Notes: a model not told the origin generated them from the letters alone. 64,000 nucleotides of DNA from CAZGUX01 sp964529305 (GCA_964529305.1 CAZGUX010000105.1:54764-118763), one strand, 5' to 3'; shown: positions 24,883-34,055, numbered from the stretch's first letter. Numbers and translations are program-made.

Positions 24883-26553
24883 CTACTGAGGCGGGCCGGT
24901 TCTTCCGGTTGGTTCCGCGGCGCCGCGCAGGTGGTTCATGCGCTCGAACTGCTCCTTGGCCTGCGCGGTCTTCCCCAGCCGCTGATAGGCGAGGCCTAGT
25001 TGGTAATACCAGTTGGCCATTCCCGGGCGCAGGCGCAGGGCGCGCTCCAGGCGATTCGCCGCCTCGGCGTATCGCCCCTCGGAGACGTGAATTCTGCCCT
25101 CCAGGTAGTAGATCTCGGGATCGTCCGGCGTCAGGCGTTCCGCCTTCCGCAACTCGAGCAGGGCGTCCGCGTTGGCCGGGGGATTCTGCGCGACCAGGGC
25201 CTGGGCCAGCATCACGGGCAGCATGGGATAGGCCGGCTGCAAGCGCTCCACCTGCCGCCAGGCGCGAACGGCTTCCGTGGGTTCGCCCGTGGCGGTTCGG
25301 GCCCGAGCCAGCACGGCCCACGCCTCGGCGCTCGACGGAAGCTTGGCAACCACTTCGGCCAAAGCGGCGGCGGCGTTCTGAGGCCGGCCGGCCGCAAGCC
25401 AACTCTCGCCAAGGCGTGAGCCGATAACCGCGGAACCGGGCAAGGCTTTCCAGCCCTCGGCCAGGACGGCGGCGGCCTCCTCGTGAGCGCCCGCCTTCTC
25501 GTGAACCTCCGCCAGGGTGAGGTAGCTGTTCTCGAGATCCGGGGCCAGGCGAATGGCCTGCCGCAACTGCTCCACCGCCTCAGTCCGCTTTCCCAGCCCG
25601 TCATAGCTGATGCCGGCGATGGCTGCCGCGGCGGCTCGCATCCGGGCGGGAGCGCCCGGCGCCTGGACCACTGCCAGGGACTCGCGGACCGCATCGTCGA
25701 ATCCACCGGCGATGTTGGCGAGGCTGGCCAGCCGGAGCGATTCCTCGTGCGATGCCGGGCCGACTTGCCGCGCCCGCAGGTATTCCGCCAGGGCGAGATC
25801 GTGATGGCCGCGCTCGAACAGCAGGGGCGCCACCTGGGCATGCAGGGCGGCGTCGCGCGGGAATGCCTGGCTCATGGTGCGAAGGGACGATTTCAACCGA
25901 GCGGCATCGCCGGCGGCCAGGCGTTCCCGGACCAGGGCTAGCCACGAATCGCGGTTGGCAGGCGCCAGGCCGAGCGCCAATTCCATCTCGTTGGCGGCCT
26001 CCGCGTGCAGGTTGGCCCGCGACAACACGTCGCCCAGCCTCGCGTGCAGGTCGGCTTGGCGAGGGTACTTCTGCGAGAGCGCTCGGGCTGTCTCCAGGGC
26101 GGCTGCCTGGTCGCCTTCGGCGAGCAGGATGCGCAGCTTCAACAACGCCAAGTGCGGGTTTCCCGGTGCGAGTTGCTCGGCGGCCGCCAGCGTCCGCCGG
26201 GCTTCGGCAAACTGGTTCAGCGACGCCAGCACCTGCGCCAGAGAGGACAGAACGGAGGGATCGCGAGGCGCAAGCTGCCGTGCCCGTTCCAAGGCCTCCC
26301 GCGCGCCGGCCAGGTCTTTCGAGGCCGCCAGCGACACGCCGAGACCACGCAACGCATCCGGATGAGACGGGACCAGGCAGACCGCCCGATGAAACTCGAC
26401 CGCGGCCTTGGCCGGAGCCCCACTCTGGAAAGCGGCCTGTCCCGCGGCGAGGGCCTCCCGCGCCTGGGCTGCGCGTTGCGCCGGAGTTCCTTGCGGAACC
26501 GGGCACGGCGGCAAGGCCATCGCTAGGAGGACGAGCCAGAGTCCGGCCATCAT
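24883..26553 (-). CDS. Exported protein of tandem TPR repeats
   Basis: A 556-residue protein. A short signal peptide (MMAGLWLVLLAMALPP) leads into about 14 tetratricopeptide repeats covering almost the whole length; typical units read ALAAGQAAFQSGAPAKAAVE and WYYQLGLAYQRLGKTAQAKE. TPR superhelices bind peptides or act as scaffolds. The start ATG lies in the TGA stop of the sulfite-oxidase-like gene (ATGATG), so the open frame that continues upstream through that gene is a shadow and not a fusion. The operon order is TPR, sulfite-oxidase-like, TPR. Confidence 0.85.
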   Translation of the reverse strand: MMAGLWLVLLAMALPPCPVPQGTPAQRAAQAREALAAGQAAFQSGAPAKAAVEFHRAVCLVPSHPDALRGLGVSLAASKDLAGAREALERARQLAPRDPSVLSSLAQVLASLNQFAEARRTLAAAEQLAPGNPHLALLKLRILLAEGDQAAALETARALSQKYPRQADLHARLGDVLSRANLHAEAANEMELALGLAPANRDSWLALVRERLAAGDAARLKSSLRTMSQAFPRDAALHAQVAPLLFERGHHDLALAEYLRARQVGPASHEESLRLASLANIAGGFDDAVRESLAVVQAPGAPARMRAAAAAIAGISYDGLGKRTEAVEQLRQAIRLAPDLENSYLTLAEVHEKAGAHEEAAAVLAEGWKALPGSAVIGSRLGESWLAAGRPQNAAAALAEVVAKLPSSAEAWAVLARARTATGEPTEAVRAWRQVERLQPAYPMLPVMLAQALVAQNPPANADALLELRKAERLTPDDPEIYYLEGRIHVSEGRYAEAANRLERALRLRPGMANWYYQLGLAYQRLGKTAQAKEQFERMNHLRGAAEPTGRTGPPQ

Positions 26554-27605
26554 CGCACCAGGCAGCGCACCGGAGCGCAGTGATTCAATTCGTAGTCGTC
26601 CTTGCGGGCAGGGTCCCGCCGAAGGGGCTGCACCCGGCCGCTCTCGTCTTCGGCGCGGGCGAGCAGAGAGTACTCTCCCGGCCGGGCCGCCCAATCGTAT
26701 GTCCAGCGCACCCACGTGAACGGCTTGACCGCGCCGTCGAAGACCGCGGGATCCCAACTTTGGCCGCCGTTCAGGCTCACGCTCACCCGCCGGATCCGGC
26801 TCTGCCCGCTCCACGCGAATCCCGAGATCTTCAAGGGGCCGGCGGGAAGCCGCGATTCGTCCACCGGGTAGGCTAGCTGCGACTTGACGTTGATCTCGGC
26901 CAGGCGCGCAACCTCCTGCTTGCCGTCCCTCTCCCGCACGCGGATGTACGCCTCGGTCATCCCGCTCTCGAAGAACTGAGGAGGGCGCTCCGCCGGACCG
27001 AGCACCACGATCCGGCGCAGCCACTTGACCGAGTCCATGGCGTACCAACCGGGCAGCAGCGCACGCGCGGGAAAGCCGTTCTTCCGGGCCAGATATTGGC
27101 CGTTGAGCCGGAACGCCACCATCACCTCCGGCGCCTGGCACTTGGCCAGCGGCACAATGCGAGAGTAGGGGAAGACCGGCGCGCGGTGGTGCAACCTGCC
27201 CGTATCGGCGCCTTCCAGCAACACCTCGAGCGCCCCGGCCTGCGGCTGCGCGCGCTGCAGCAAACGCGCCAGCGGGATGCCTTCCCACACTCCGTTGCTG
27301 ACCGCGTAGCCCGCCGGACCGTTGCCGGCACACTCGAGCAGCGCTTCCCGTCTCTCCGCCGGTTCCAGCAGCAGGTCGCTGAAACTCAACTCGAACGGCC
27401 GCGCGACCTTGCCCTCCACGCGAAGCCTCCACTCGAGCAGAGACGGGACATTCGTCGGGAAATGGTCGCGGACGAAGAACACCTCGACGGGCGTCAGGTT
27501 ATCCTTGACGGCCTGTAAGGAACTGGCTTTGTTCCGCGAGTCGTCCGTCTGGGCGGCGGCAGGGCCGACCGTGAAGAAGCCCGCCAGGACCGTGCGCCGG
27601 GTCAT
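26550..27605 (-). CDS. Sulfite-oxidase-like molybdopterin protein
   Basis: A 351-residue protein with a short N-terminal TRR-type Tat signal (MTRRTVLAGFFTVGPAAAQ). Residues about 45-220 match the oxidoreductase molybdopterin-binding domain; the Mo-ligating Cys is in ALLECAGNGPAGY, and GFPARALLPGWYAMDSVKWL is the conserved C-terminal half of that domain. Residues about 240-340 are the Mo-co dimerisation domain (ISGFAWSGQSRIRRVSVSLN). There is no heme domain, so electrons must go to a separate carrier, as in SorA/SorB-type enzymes. Both ends overlap TPR genes by ATGA. Sulfite or another S- or N-oxide could be the substrate. Confidence 0.88.
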   Translation of the reverse strand: MTRRTVLAGFFTVGPAAAQTDDSRNKASSLQAVKDNLTPVEVFFVRDHFPTNVPSLLEWRLRVEGKVARPFELSFSDLLLEPAERREALLECAGNGPAGYAVSNGVWEGIPLARLLQRAQPQAGALEVLLEGADTGRLHHRAPVFPYSRIVPLAKCQAPEVMVAFRLNGQYLARKNGFPARALLPGWYAMDSVKWLRRIVVLGPAERPPQFFESGMTEAYIRVRERDGKQEVARLAEINVKSQLAYPVDESRLPAGPLKISGFAWSGQSRIRRVSVSLNGGQSWDPAVFDGAVKPFTWVRWTYDWAARPGEYSLLARAEDESGRVQPLRRDPARKDDYELNHCAPVRCLVR

Positions 27606-28744
27606 TGAGTGGGCACTCCCACCTGTGCACCCAGGAAGTGTTCGGACTCGCGATGCGCGGCTTCATCCAGCTTGCGGAACAGCGCCATCTCGCGCCGGGA
27701 GTCCTCGTCGCGGCCGAGTTGTTGATAGAGGCGAGCCAGACGGTAGTGCGCCACGCGAAGTTCTGGGTCCAGCCGCACCGCGGTTTCACAGTGCGCGACG
27801 GCATCCTTCGGCCGCTGCTGCAGGGCCAAGGTCCGGCAAATGCCGGCATGGGCAGAGGCGTAGTTGGGATCGATCTTCGAAGCGCGCTCGAACAATTCGA
27901 GCGCCTCCGGAACACGGCCGTCCCCCACGGCCAACTCCGCCAGTTGATGATAGCTGGGTGCGTGGCGCGGATTCAGCTTCAACTCTGCCTCAAACTCTTC
28001 CCGAGCCTTCTGTCGCTCCTCCGGGGTCTTTGCCAGCGGCGCCAGCGAGTTGCCTAACGAGTGATGGAGGCCAAGGCCGTTGGGGTTTCCGCGTAGCGCG
28101 AGGCGGAACTGCTCCGCGGCCGCGGCGTGATTGTCGCGCTCGGCCAACAGGGAGCCGAGAACCTGGTGAGTCCGCCAATGATCGGGCGCCGTCCGGACCA
28201 GGCTTCGCAGGACCTCCCGCCCATGGGTGAGATGCAGCCAGAAGGCGTGGTACAGGACTTCGGTGTCCTCGGGATAGTCGCGAACCAGCACGGCGTAGGT
28301 CGTCTCGGCCTGGCTAGGTTGGTTCGCGAGCGAATAGGCCTTGCTGAGCTGAATGCCGACCAACCGCCGCAGTTCCCGCTCGAGCGGAGGACTTTCGGCC
28401 TGGAAGGCTTGCTCGAGCAGGGGCCTGGCGGCGGGCCAGAGTCCGAGTGCCGCCTTGCTCAGGCCGAGCAATGCTTTGGCGGGCGTCAGGCGCGCATCGA
28501 GGCTGAGCGCTCTCTCGAGAGGGGTCTGAGCGGCCGGGTAGTCGCCCTTCTGATAGTGCGCGAGTCCGAGCGTAACCCACAGAACCGGGGACTTGGGGTC
28601 TTTCGACACCAGGTCCCGCAGGATCGCAATGCCCTGATCCGTTTCGCCCCGGGAGAGCGCCTGTTGCGCCTCCTGGAACCGTTTCTCGAGAGACTGGCCG
28701 CATAGGACCGGCACCGCCGCCAGAACCCAAAACGCCCGAATCAT
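27602..28744 (-). CDS. Exported TPR-repeat protein
   Basis: A 380-residue protein with a signal peptide (MIRAFWVLAAVPVLCG) and about nine TPR units from residue 20 to 370, for example LWVTLGLAHYQKGDYPAAQT and HYRLARLYQQLGRDEDSRRE. I chose the ATG at 28744 because the longer frame lacks a signal. It is the first gene of the three-gene operon and overlaps the sulfite-oxidase-like gene by ATGA. No TPR subtype (PilF, BamD, CcmI) fits clearly, although a CcmI-like role in maturation is possible. Confidence 0.83.
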   Translation of the reverse strand: MIRAFWVLAAVPVLCGQSLEKRFQEAQQALSRGETDQGIAILRDLVSKDPKSPVLWVTLGLAHYQKGDYPAAQTPLERALSLDARLTPAKALLGLSKAALGLWPAARPLLEQAFQAESPPLERELRRLVGIQLSKAYSLANQPSQAETTYAVLVRDYPEDTEVLYHAFWLHLTHGREVLRSLVRTAPDHWRTHQVLGSLLAERDNHAAAAEQFRLALRGNPNGLGLHHSLGNSLAPLAKTPEERQKAREEFEAELKLNPRHAPSYHQLAELAVGDGRVPEALELFERASKIDPNYASAHAGICRTLALQQRPKDAVAHCETAVRLDPELRVAHYRLARLYQQLGRDEDSRREMALFRKLDEAAHRESEHFLGAQVGVPTQ

Positions 28745-29120
28745 CTCGTGAGTGCCCCACTCGACCGCATAGCCGTATTCTGCCATGGGACGGCGCGAAG
28801 TGGGTTCGCCGCAACGAACTTGCCCGCGAAGTCGTCATCAGATCCGACCGGCAAACGGAGTCTTCTGCACCGACCGGCCGATCAGGCACGCCAGGAATCC
28901 GAGCAAGTACGAGGGCCGCACTCACTGGTACCACCACCATGGATCCGAGACATGAAGCCGGCCAGTCGAGGATCACCTCCTCGCCCCTCCCTGCCGCCGA
29001 TTACCCCTTTCGGGGTTGGATCGTTTGTTTCTCACCGCTCCTAGGAACACTTGTTCAGGAAATAGGCTGGTACTCTCTTCCCCGGACGCTTCGAGCAAAG
29101 AGGGGTTGTGCCTTCTTGCT
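28745..29120. other. Left edge of the restriction-modification island
   Basis: About 375 bases between the TPR operon and the endonuclease gene. I find no gene and no obvious direct repeat with the right edge of the island near 31715-31757. The promoter of the TPR operon should lie at the left end. Confidence 0.4.
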
Positions 29121-29975
29121 TCAAACCTGAGGAAATCGCGACTGGTAAAGGTGGCAGACTCGGCTGACCAGGGAATCATAATGATAGATGTCGCCTGCCG
29201 GGGGCGCAGGCGATTTGTCTATGAGCCTTACCGGCTGATGACCATCGTTCCTGCACCCAATCAAGATTGCGGCGATCCCGTCAAAGCCGTCTTCGGTTGC
29301 GCTCGCACGCCGCGGCAACTGTCGGACCGTTTCTAGAATCCTCTCTGTATCGTGGGGCTGGTTGTGTTGACTTACCACGGGCTTGACTCTCGACAAGTCT
29401 GCCTTGTTCGAGTCTGGACTGATGAAGTCGTCCGCGAAGTTGATCAGTACGAGTCCAGCGGCGATGGCAACGCCAGAATCGCCGTGAACGATCTGGTGGC
29501 TGGAGTTCAATTCGTCGAACAAACGGGGACAGGCCTTGACGTGCGCCGTCATTGCGGCCTTCGCCTCGACCGCGATCAATACGTTACCGACGGAAACCTC
29601 CGGCAACGCCGGCAGCGCGTCGAGCATATGCCGATCCTTGTCTGAGAGAGCTAGCTTGTAGGTAGCGGCTAGATTAGCGAACAATCTCGTCCTTTTCTTC
29701 GGTTCGGCGCCCGCCCTGGAGATCACGAGGTCAAGATCCTTCTTTTTATCGTGCTTGAAGTCACGCATCTGGCGGTTGATTCCGAATCCGATCAGACCCT
29801 TGGTGGCGTGTTCGCGCAGCAGTGGGCAATGTTGAAGCAAGTCGAACAAAAACGCCCAACACGTCGTCTTGGAATGATGATCGCTTCGAGAGAAGTATTG
29901 CCAGAGGTTGCCCCTCCTGTCCGCAACGTTGTCGGGCTGACTCAGAGTATTGGCAATGATCCTTGGGCCGTCCAT
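29121..29975 (-). CDS. Probable type II restriction endonuclease (PD-(D/E)XK fold), N-terminus interrupted
   Basis: A 284-residue protein. KKDLDLVISR followed by VLIAVEAKAAMTAH fits the PD-(D/E)XK nuclease core (Asp, then Glu-x-Lys on the next strand), and it lies directly after a 5-cytosine methylase gene and Vsr. That context is typical of the endonuclease partner. I do not recognise the specificity. Upstream of the ATG at 29975 the same frame continues through an in-frame TAG (two codons before the ATG) into RRPSGLNELIRATIPTEP, which reads as the natural N-terminal extension. So the enzyme may be truncated by a nonsense change, or start at 29975. Lower GC than the neighbours suggests transfer. 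Confidence 0.6.
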   Translation of the reverse strand: MDGPRIIANTLSQPDNVADRRGNLWQYFSRSDHHSKTTCWAFLFDLLQHCPLLREHATKGLIGFGINRQMRDFKHDKKKDLDLVISRAGAEPKKRTRLFANLAATYKLALSDKDRHMLDALPALPEVSVGNVLIAVEAKAAMTAHVKACPRLFDELNSSHQIVHGDSGVAIAAGLVLINFADDFISPDSNKADLSRVKPVVSQHNQPHDTERILETVRQLPRRASATEDGFDGIAAILIGCRNDGHQPVRLIDKSPAPPAGDIYHYDSLVSRVCHLYQSRFPQV

Positions 29976-30037
29976 GAGCTATGGCTCAGTGGGTATTGTG
30001 GCACGAATCAACTCATTAAGACCGCTGGGCCTTCGGA

Positions 30038-31264
30038 TTAGCTTGAGAACAGCGGGATCTGGTCGGTTCTTGGATCGTAGGCTGATTCCCGGTTATTTGC
30101 CGCGATGCCCAGGTGCTTCTCGAGCGCCACTCGAAAAGCGGCCGGGTAGCGAAGATTGCTGCGCATGAGCCGCTTGTAGAATCCTAGAGTCGCCTTTGCT
30201 GAAAGGGGCTTGACGGGGTACTTTAGAAAGTCGGCTAGAGATTCCGGCTGGCTCGCCATAGGCCACGGCGAACAGGGGACCTCCCGGCGGATCTTGTTGC
30301 GCCCGTACGCAGCGTCGGGCCAAGCTCCCTTAGTCGCCAGGGGCTTACAGCACGAAGGGAGGGCGCCGGGTTCCTGATTGATGACGTAACCCACCCATGC
30401 TGCGGCAGGAACCGAGACCGCGTTGCCAATTAGCTTCCAGCGATACCCTCCTCGCACGACAGTCTCGGCGGGCTTGGTCCAATCGGCTTGGAAGCCCTGC
30501 ATCCGCTCGGCATCTCGAAGATCGGGAGTGCAAATGCCACCGTCGGGCATCCAGATCGCCGGCGATGAGGGAATACCGATCGTCGATCCTCCTTTCAAGG
30601 TCGGTACAGCGTCGATGGCCCATCCGAGGCCGCGGGTGCCCTCCGTCCAGTAAAAGCCGCAAGCCACATCCCGATGGTCAATGGCCGTTCGGGGCACGGC
30701 TTGCTGTTGGAACAGAAGAGTCGCCGGATCAGCAACCAAAGAAGCCAGAAGGAAAACTCGCTCACGGCGTTGCGGAAGGCCGAAAGCCCTCGTGTCGATT
30801 TTGCGGTATGCCCAAGCGTATCCCAAAGCTTCCAACTCGTCCGCTATGTGGCGAATGGCTTCACCCCGGTTCAGTTGCAACATGAAGGGCACGTTCTCCA
30901 ACAGAATCCAGGGCACCCGGCTCTTCTTCGCCAAGCGGAATACTTCACCAACCAGGCCGGAACGACTCCCCCGAATACCATCGGTCTGTCCTGCTTGAGA
31001 TAAGTCTTGGCAAGGGAACCCAGCTGCTAAGAGACCGGTCCCGCCCGGCAGCGACTTCAACTTGCGGACATCTTCCGCTCTTTCGATTTCAGAAAATCGG
31101 GTGCCCAGAACTGCGTTGGCTGCCGGGTCAAGCTCGACCATCAGTTCTGTACGGTGACCGGCTGTAGCGAGGCCAAGTTCCAGCCCCCCAATGCCGGCAA
31201 ACAGCCCAGCAACCCTCAATCTGGTCCCACCCTCCCTCGCCGTCGCTTTCGTCACGTCCTCCAT
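30038..31264 (-). CDS. DNA (cytosine-5) methyltransferase
   Basis: A 408-residue C5-cytosine methylase with all main motifs: I AGLFAGIGGLELGL, IV GFPCQDLSQAG with the catalytic Cys, VI LLENVPFML, VIII LPQRRERVFLLAS and X RWKLIGNAVSVPAA. The target recognition region lies between VIII and X. After motif X there is an extra tail of about 120 residues (GRNKIRREVPCSPWPMASQ onwards) of unknown role. I chose the ATG at 31264, one base after the Vsr stop and preceded by AAAGG; a longer start overlapping Vsr is possible. It protects host DNA against the neighbouring endonuclease. Confidence 0.95.
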   Translation of the reverse strand: MEDVTKATAREGGTRLRVAGLFAGIGGLELGLATAGHRTELMVELDPAANAVLGTRFSEIERAEDVRKLKSLPGGTGLLAAGFPCQDLSQAGQTDGIRGSRSGLVGEVFRLAKKSRVPWILLENVPFMLQLNRGEAIRHIADELEALGYAWAYRKIDTRAFGLPQRRERVFLLASLVADPATLLFQQQAVPRTAIDHRDVACGFYWTEGTRGLGWAIDAVPTLKGGSTIGIPSSPAIWMPDGGICTPDLRDAERMQGFQADWTKPAETVVRGGYRWKLIGNAVSVPAAAWVGYVINQEPGALPSCCKPLATKGAWPDAAYGRNKIRREVPCSPWPMASQPESLADFLKYPVKPLSAKATLGFYKRLMRSNLRYPAAFRVALEKHLGIAANNRESAYDPRTDQIPLFSS

Positions 31265-31265
31265 A

Positions 31266-31712
31266 TTAGCCTTTGGCAATTGTGCCAAGCGTCAGCCGCA
31301 AACGGTCTTCTACCTTATCGGCACTCCGGAGCTGGCATTCCCAAACAATTACCACCCGGAACCCCAGCTTGCGAAGCTGTCGGCATTTAGAAGCGTCGCG
31401 CTGGCGATTGCCTTCGATCTTCTTGGTCCAGAATCGCTGATGCAGCAGGGGCACTCTGGGAGAAGATCCGGCCTTCGTCTTCCGGCAGTTCTTGTGTCCA
31501 TGCCAAAAACATCCATTGACAAATACGGCCCATCCCTCGCTCTGGTTTGAGAGATCCGGAGAGCCCGGCAGCCGGCGATTATTCAAACGATAGCGGTGAC
31601 CGAGACACCTCAGAATCGAAGTGACAGCGCGTTCAGCGGGTGTCCGCCGTTGGCCTACCCTTCGCATCATCTCGGATCGTTTGTTCCGAGACACGATATC
31701 GCGGATTCTCAT
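31266..31712 (-). CDS. vsr: Very short patch repair endonuclease Vsr
   Basis: A 148-residue Vsr nuclease. Motifs: N-terminal MMRRVGQRRTPAERAV, the catalytic Asp in LPGSPDL, the His/Cys zinc and active-site segment FVNGCFWHGHKNC, FWTKKIEGNRQRD, and VVIVWECQL with the last zinc Cys. Vsr nicks 5' of T in T:G mismatches made when 5-methylcytosine deaminates, so it protects sites methylated by the adjacent enzyme. It is the first gene of the three-gene restriction-modification operon. Confidence 0.95.
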   Translation of the reverse strand: MRIRDIVSRNKRSEMMRRVGQRRTPAERAVTSILRCLGHRYRLNNRRLPGSPDLSNQSEGWAVFVNGCFWHGHKNCRKTKAGSSPRVPLLHQRFWTKKIEGNRQRDASKCRQLRKLGFRVVIVWECQLRSADKVEDRLRLTLGTIAKG

Positions 31713-31756
31713 CGCGCCCTCTCCCAGGATAGCCTCCAGACAAGCATCAATGGTGA

Positions 31757-32272
31757 CTTTTCAAGTCGACGTTCGAGGAATTCCTGGGCGTGCTGCCCGC
31801 CTGTTGGTACGCCAACGATCCCGGCGACGGCTGGTACAAGTCCTTCTATCAGCACTTCCGGCTTCGTTTTGGCGTCAATCACGAAATCCTGGGCGCTTCG
31901 CTGTTCCTTTCCCTCGCGGCGAAGGTGCTGGGCGACCGGCGCTGCCTGGAGGTGGCCGGCCGGCAGATCGGCTGGATCCTGGGCGTGAGTCCCTTCGACA
32001 TGAGCACGGTGGAGGGCATCGGCTACGACCAGACCGAGCGCCTGATCTCGGCTGAGTTCTTCCCGCCGCCGCCGCAGATTCCGGGCGGCATGATGGTGGG
32101 CATCATCGGCGACAAGGCGGACGAACCACTCCAGCGCGGCTCGGCCTCCTGCGAATACGACATTCCGCCCATGTCGCTGTTGATGTGGCTGCTGGGCGAG
32201 TTGCAGGACTCGGGCGGCGTGACGGCTTGTTGCCCTTCGCTCCGAGATCGCGCGCGCCTCCGTTTGGAGTGA
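31757..32272 (+). pseudogene. C-terminal fragment of a GH9-like glycoside hydrolase
   Basis: The open frame begins directly after a TGA (31754-31756) and reads FKSTFEEFLGVLPACWYAND, then WILGVSPFDMSTVEGIGY, PGGMMVGIIGDKADEP and SCEYDIPPMSLLMWLLGELQ. The order (helix pair, NPF-type motif, P-G-x-x-V-G-G/I, E-Y-x-x-P) resembles the end of the (alpha/alpha)6 catalytic barrel of family 9 cellulases, with the proton-donor Glu in CEYD. About two-thirds of the expected protein is missing and the truncation point coincides with the edge of the restriction-modification island 45 bases away. No signal or start is left, so it is not likely to be functional. Confidence 0.6.
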
Positions 32273-32324
32273 GACTTCGTTCTCGCCCCGCCGCGCGCTG
32301 GCCGTGATAGGATCACCAATCGAA

Positions 32325-34055
32325 ATGCGAACCCTCTTCCTGATTGCCCTTTCGGCCGTTGCGGCATTCTCCGAGGTCATTCCGATCCACACGCCCATGG
32401 CGCCGCCCGATTGGGCGCTCGCCCAGGGCGCGTTACTGAAAGAGTCCGTCGACGCGGCCGTCGAGTTCGCGGCCCGTTATGTGGACTCGCGCGGACACTT
32501 CCGCGCCGCGGAACGATGGGGCGGCAACGACGGGCCGGACGACGTCATGGAGACGTTCCACAACTGGCCCCTCGCCTATGCCCTCGGCGCCGATGACCGG
32601 ATCCTCGCGCTCTACGAGAAGATCTGGGAAGGCCATCTCGATCAATACCAGCGGGCAAAAGCGCCTTCCACCGAAATGGCCAAGGAGGCAATGTACTGGC
32701 GGGAGTTCCCGACCGCGTTCGACTGGGAGCATAACGGCGAGGGACTCGCTCCGTTCTACCATTACGGACTCTGCCGCCCCGGCTACCTCCTCTACCGCCG
32801 CCGCGCCCTGCGCTTTGCCGGCTTCTACAACGGCGACGACCCGCAGGCCCTCAATTACGACAAGCAACACAAAATCATCCGCAGCCTGCACAACGGCAGC
32901 CGCGGGCCCAAGTTGACCGAGGCCACCGTGTTTGACTGGGGCGGCGAGACCGTCCCAGGCATGGACCGCCACACCCGCTACCGCACCGCCGGGAACATCC
33001 GCGGCGATCACCCGTTGAATCTCTGCGCCACCACGCTCGGCGCGAACGCCTTTCTGCTGACCGGCGACGGCAAGCACCGCGACTGGGTGCTCGAATACGC
33101 GGGCGCATGGCGCGACCGCATTCTTCGCAACCACGGAAACGTGCCCACCAATATCGGACTCGACGGCGTTACCGGGGGAGAATGGGGCGGCAAGTGGTAC
33201 GGCGGCGTGTTCGGCTGGAACTTCGATGCCACCACGTCGTCGCGCAACTACTTCATGCGCGGCATCCGCCTGGCCATGAGCAACGCCTTCCTGCTCACTC
33301 ACGATGCCGGCTACTTCGAACCGCTCCGCAAACAGCTTGACAACCTGTACGCGGCCTCCAAACAGGAGAATGGCCGGGTCCTGTTGCCCAACAAATACGG
33401 GGACAACGGCTGGTGGGGCTACACGCCGGCGCGGCACTCCGACGTTCTTCGCGACCTCTACCTGTTCTCGATGAACCCGGCCGATCTTTCGCGGCTTGCC
33501 GGCGATCCGTGGATTTCGTTCCTACTCGGCAAAAATCCGGATCACCCCTCCCAGACCCTGCGCGCGGCCATCGGCGCGGTAGGGCGCAAGGTTCAGCAGT
33601 TCCGTGACGACCCATCGACTCCGGACGCCCGCGCCTCCGACCACGCACAGCCCTTCAACCCCGTGATGACGACTCCTCTCGTCAACCTGATGCTGGGCGC
33701 GAACGATCCGGGCACGTCCGGCAATCTGCTCCACGCCCGTCTTCGCTACTTCGACCCGCAACGCCGCCGCGCGGGGCTGCCGCCGGATGTCGCCGCCTTG
33801 GTGGATTCCCTCGAAGACGGCGCGGTCACGGTCACGGTGGTGAATACGAGCCAGACACAGGCTCGCGAAGTTCTGGTCCAAGGCGGAGCGTACGCAGAAC
33901 ACACGTTCACCGAGGTGAGCGTCGCCGGCCGTACTCATCCCGTGAATGCCACGCACTTCACGGTTCGCATGGCTCCGGGGGCCGGCTCACGCCTTCGCAT
34001 CGCCATGCGCCGCTACGCGAGTCCCCCAGTGCTGGCCCACCCCTGGGATCGGTGA
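32325..34055 (+). CDS. Exported protein of unknown function, probable alpha/alpha-barrel
   Basis: A 576-residue protein with a signal peptide (MRTLFLIALSAVAAFS). Repeating helical pairs with aromatic-rich loops (AERWGGNDGPDDVMETFHNW, GVFGWNFDATTSSRNYFMRG, YGDNGWWGYTPARHSDVLRD) suggest an (alpha/alpha) toroid as in carbohydrate-active enzymes, but I do not recognise a family. The last 70 residues are beta-rich (TVTVVNTSQTQAREVLVQGG), like an Ig-type C-terminal domain. Conserved-looking acidic pairs (GNDGPDD, DWEHNGEG) could be catalytic. It starts 52 bases after the GH9-like fragment, so both may once have formed one polysaccharide-degradation operon. Confidence 0.75.
   Translation: MRTLFLIALSAVAAFSEVIPIHTPMAPPDWALAQGALLKESVDAAVEFAARYVDSRGHFRAAERWGGNDGPDDVMETFHNWPLAYALGADDRILALYEKIWEGHLDQYQRAKAPSTEMAKEAMYWREFPTAFDWEHNGEGLAPFYHYGLCRPGYLLYRRRALRFAGFYNGDDPQALNYDKQHKIIRSLHNGSRGPKLTEATVFDWGGETVPGMDRHTRYRTAGNIRGDHPLNLCATTLGANAFLLTGDGKHRDWVLEYAGAWRDRILRNHGNVPTNIGLDGVTGGEWGGKWYGGVFGWNFDATTSSRNYFMRGIRLAMSNAFLLTHDAGYFEPLRKQLDNLYAASKQENGRVLLPNKYGDNGWWGYTPARHSDVLRDLYLFSMNPADLSRLAGDPWISFLLGKNPDHPSQTLRAAIGAVGRKVQQFRDDPSTPDARASDHAQPFNPVMTTPLVNLMLGANDPGTSGNLLHARLRYFDPQRRRAGLPPDVAALVDSLEDGAVTVTVVNTSQTQAREVLVQGGAYAEHTFTEVSVAGRTHPVNATHFTVRMAPGAGSRLRIAMRRYASPPVLAHPWDR

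Noticed and set aside
26554..27432. N-terminal extension of the TPR gene into the sulfite-oxidase-like gene, as a fusion protein
   Set aside because: The extension is the +1/-1 shadow of the molybdopterin gene; the TPR gene has its own ATG and signal peptide at the ATGA overlap.
31154..31550. Plus-strand short frames opposite the Vsr and methylase genes as extra small proteins
   Set aside because: They overlap strongly supported minus-strand genes and have no ribosome-binding sites.
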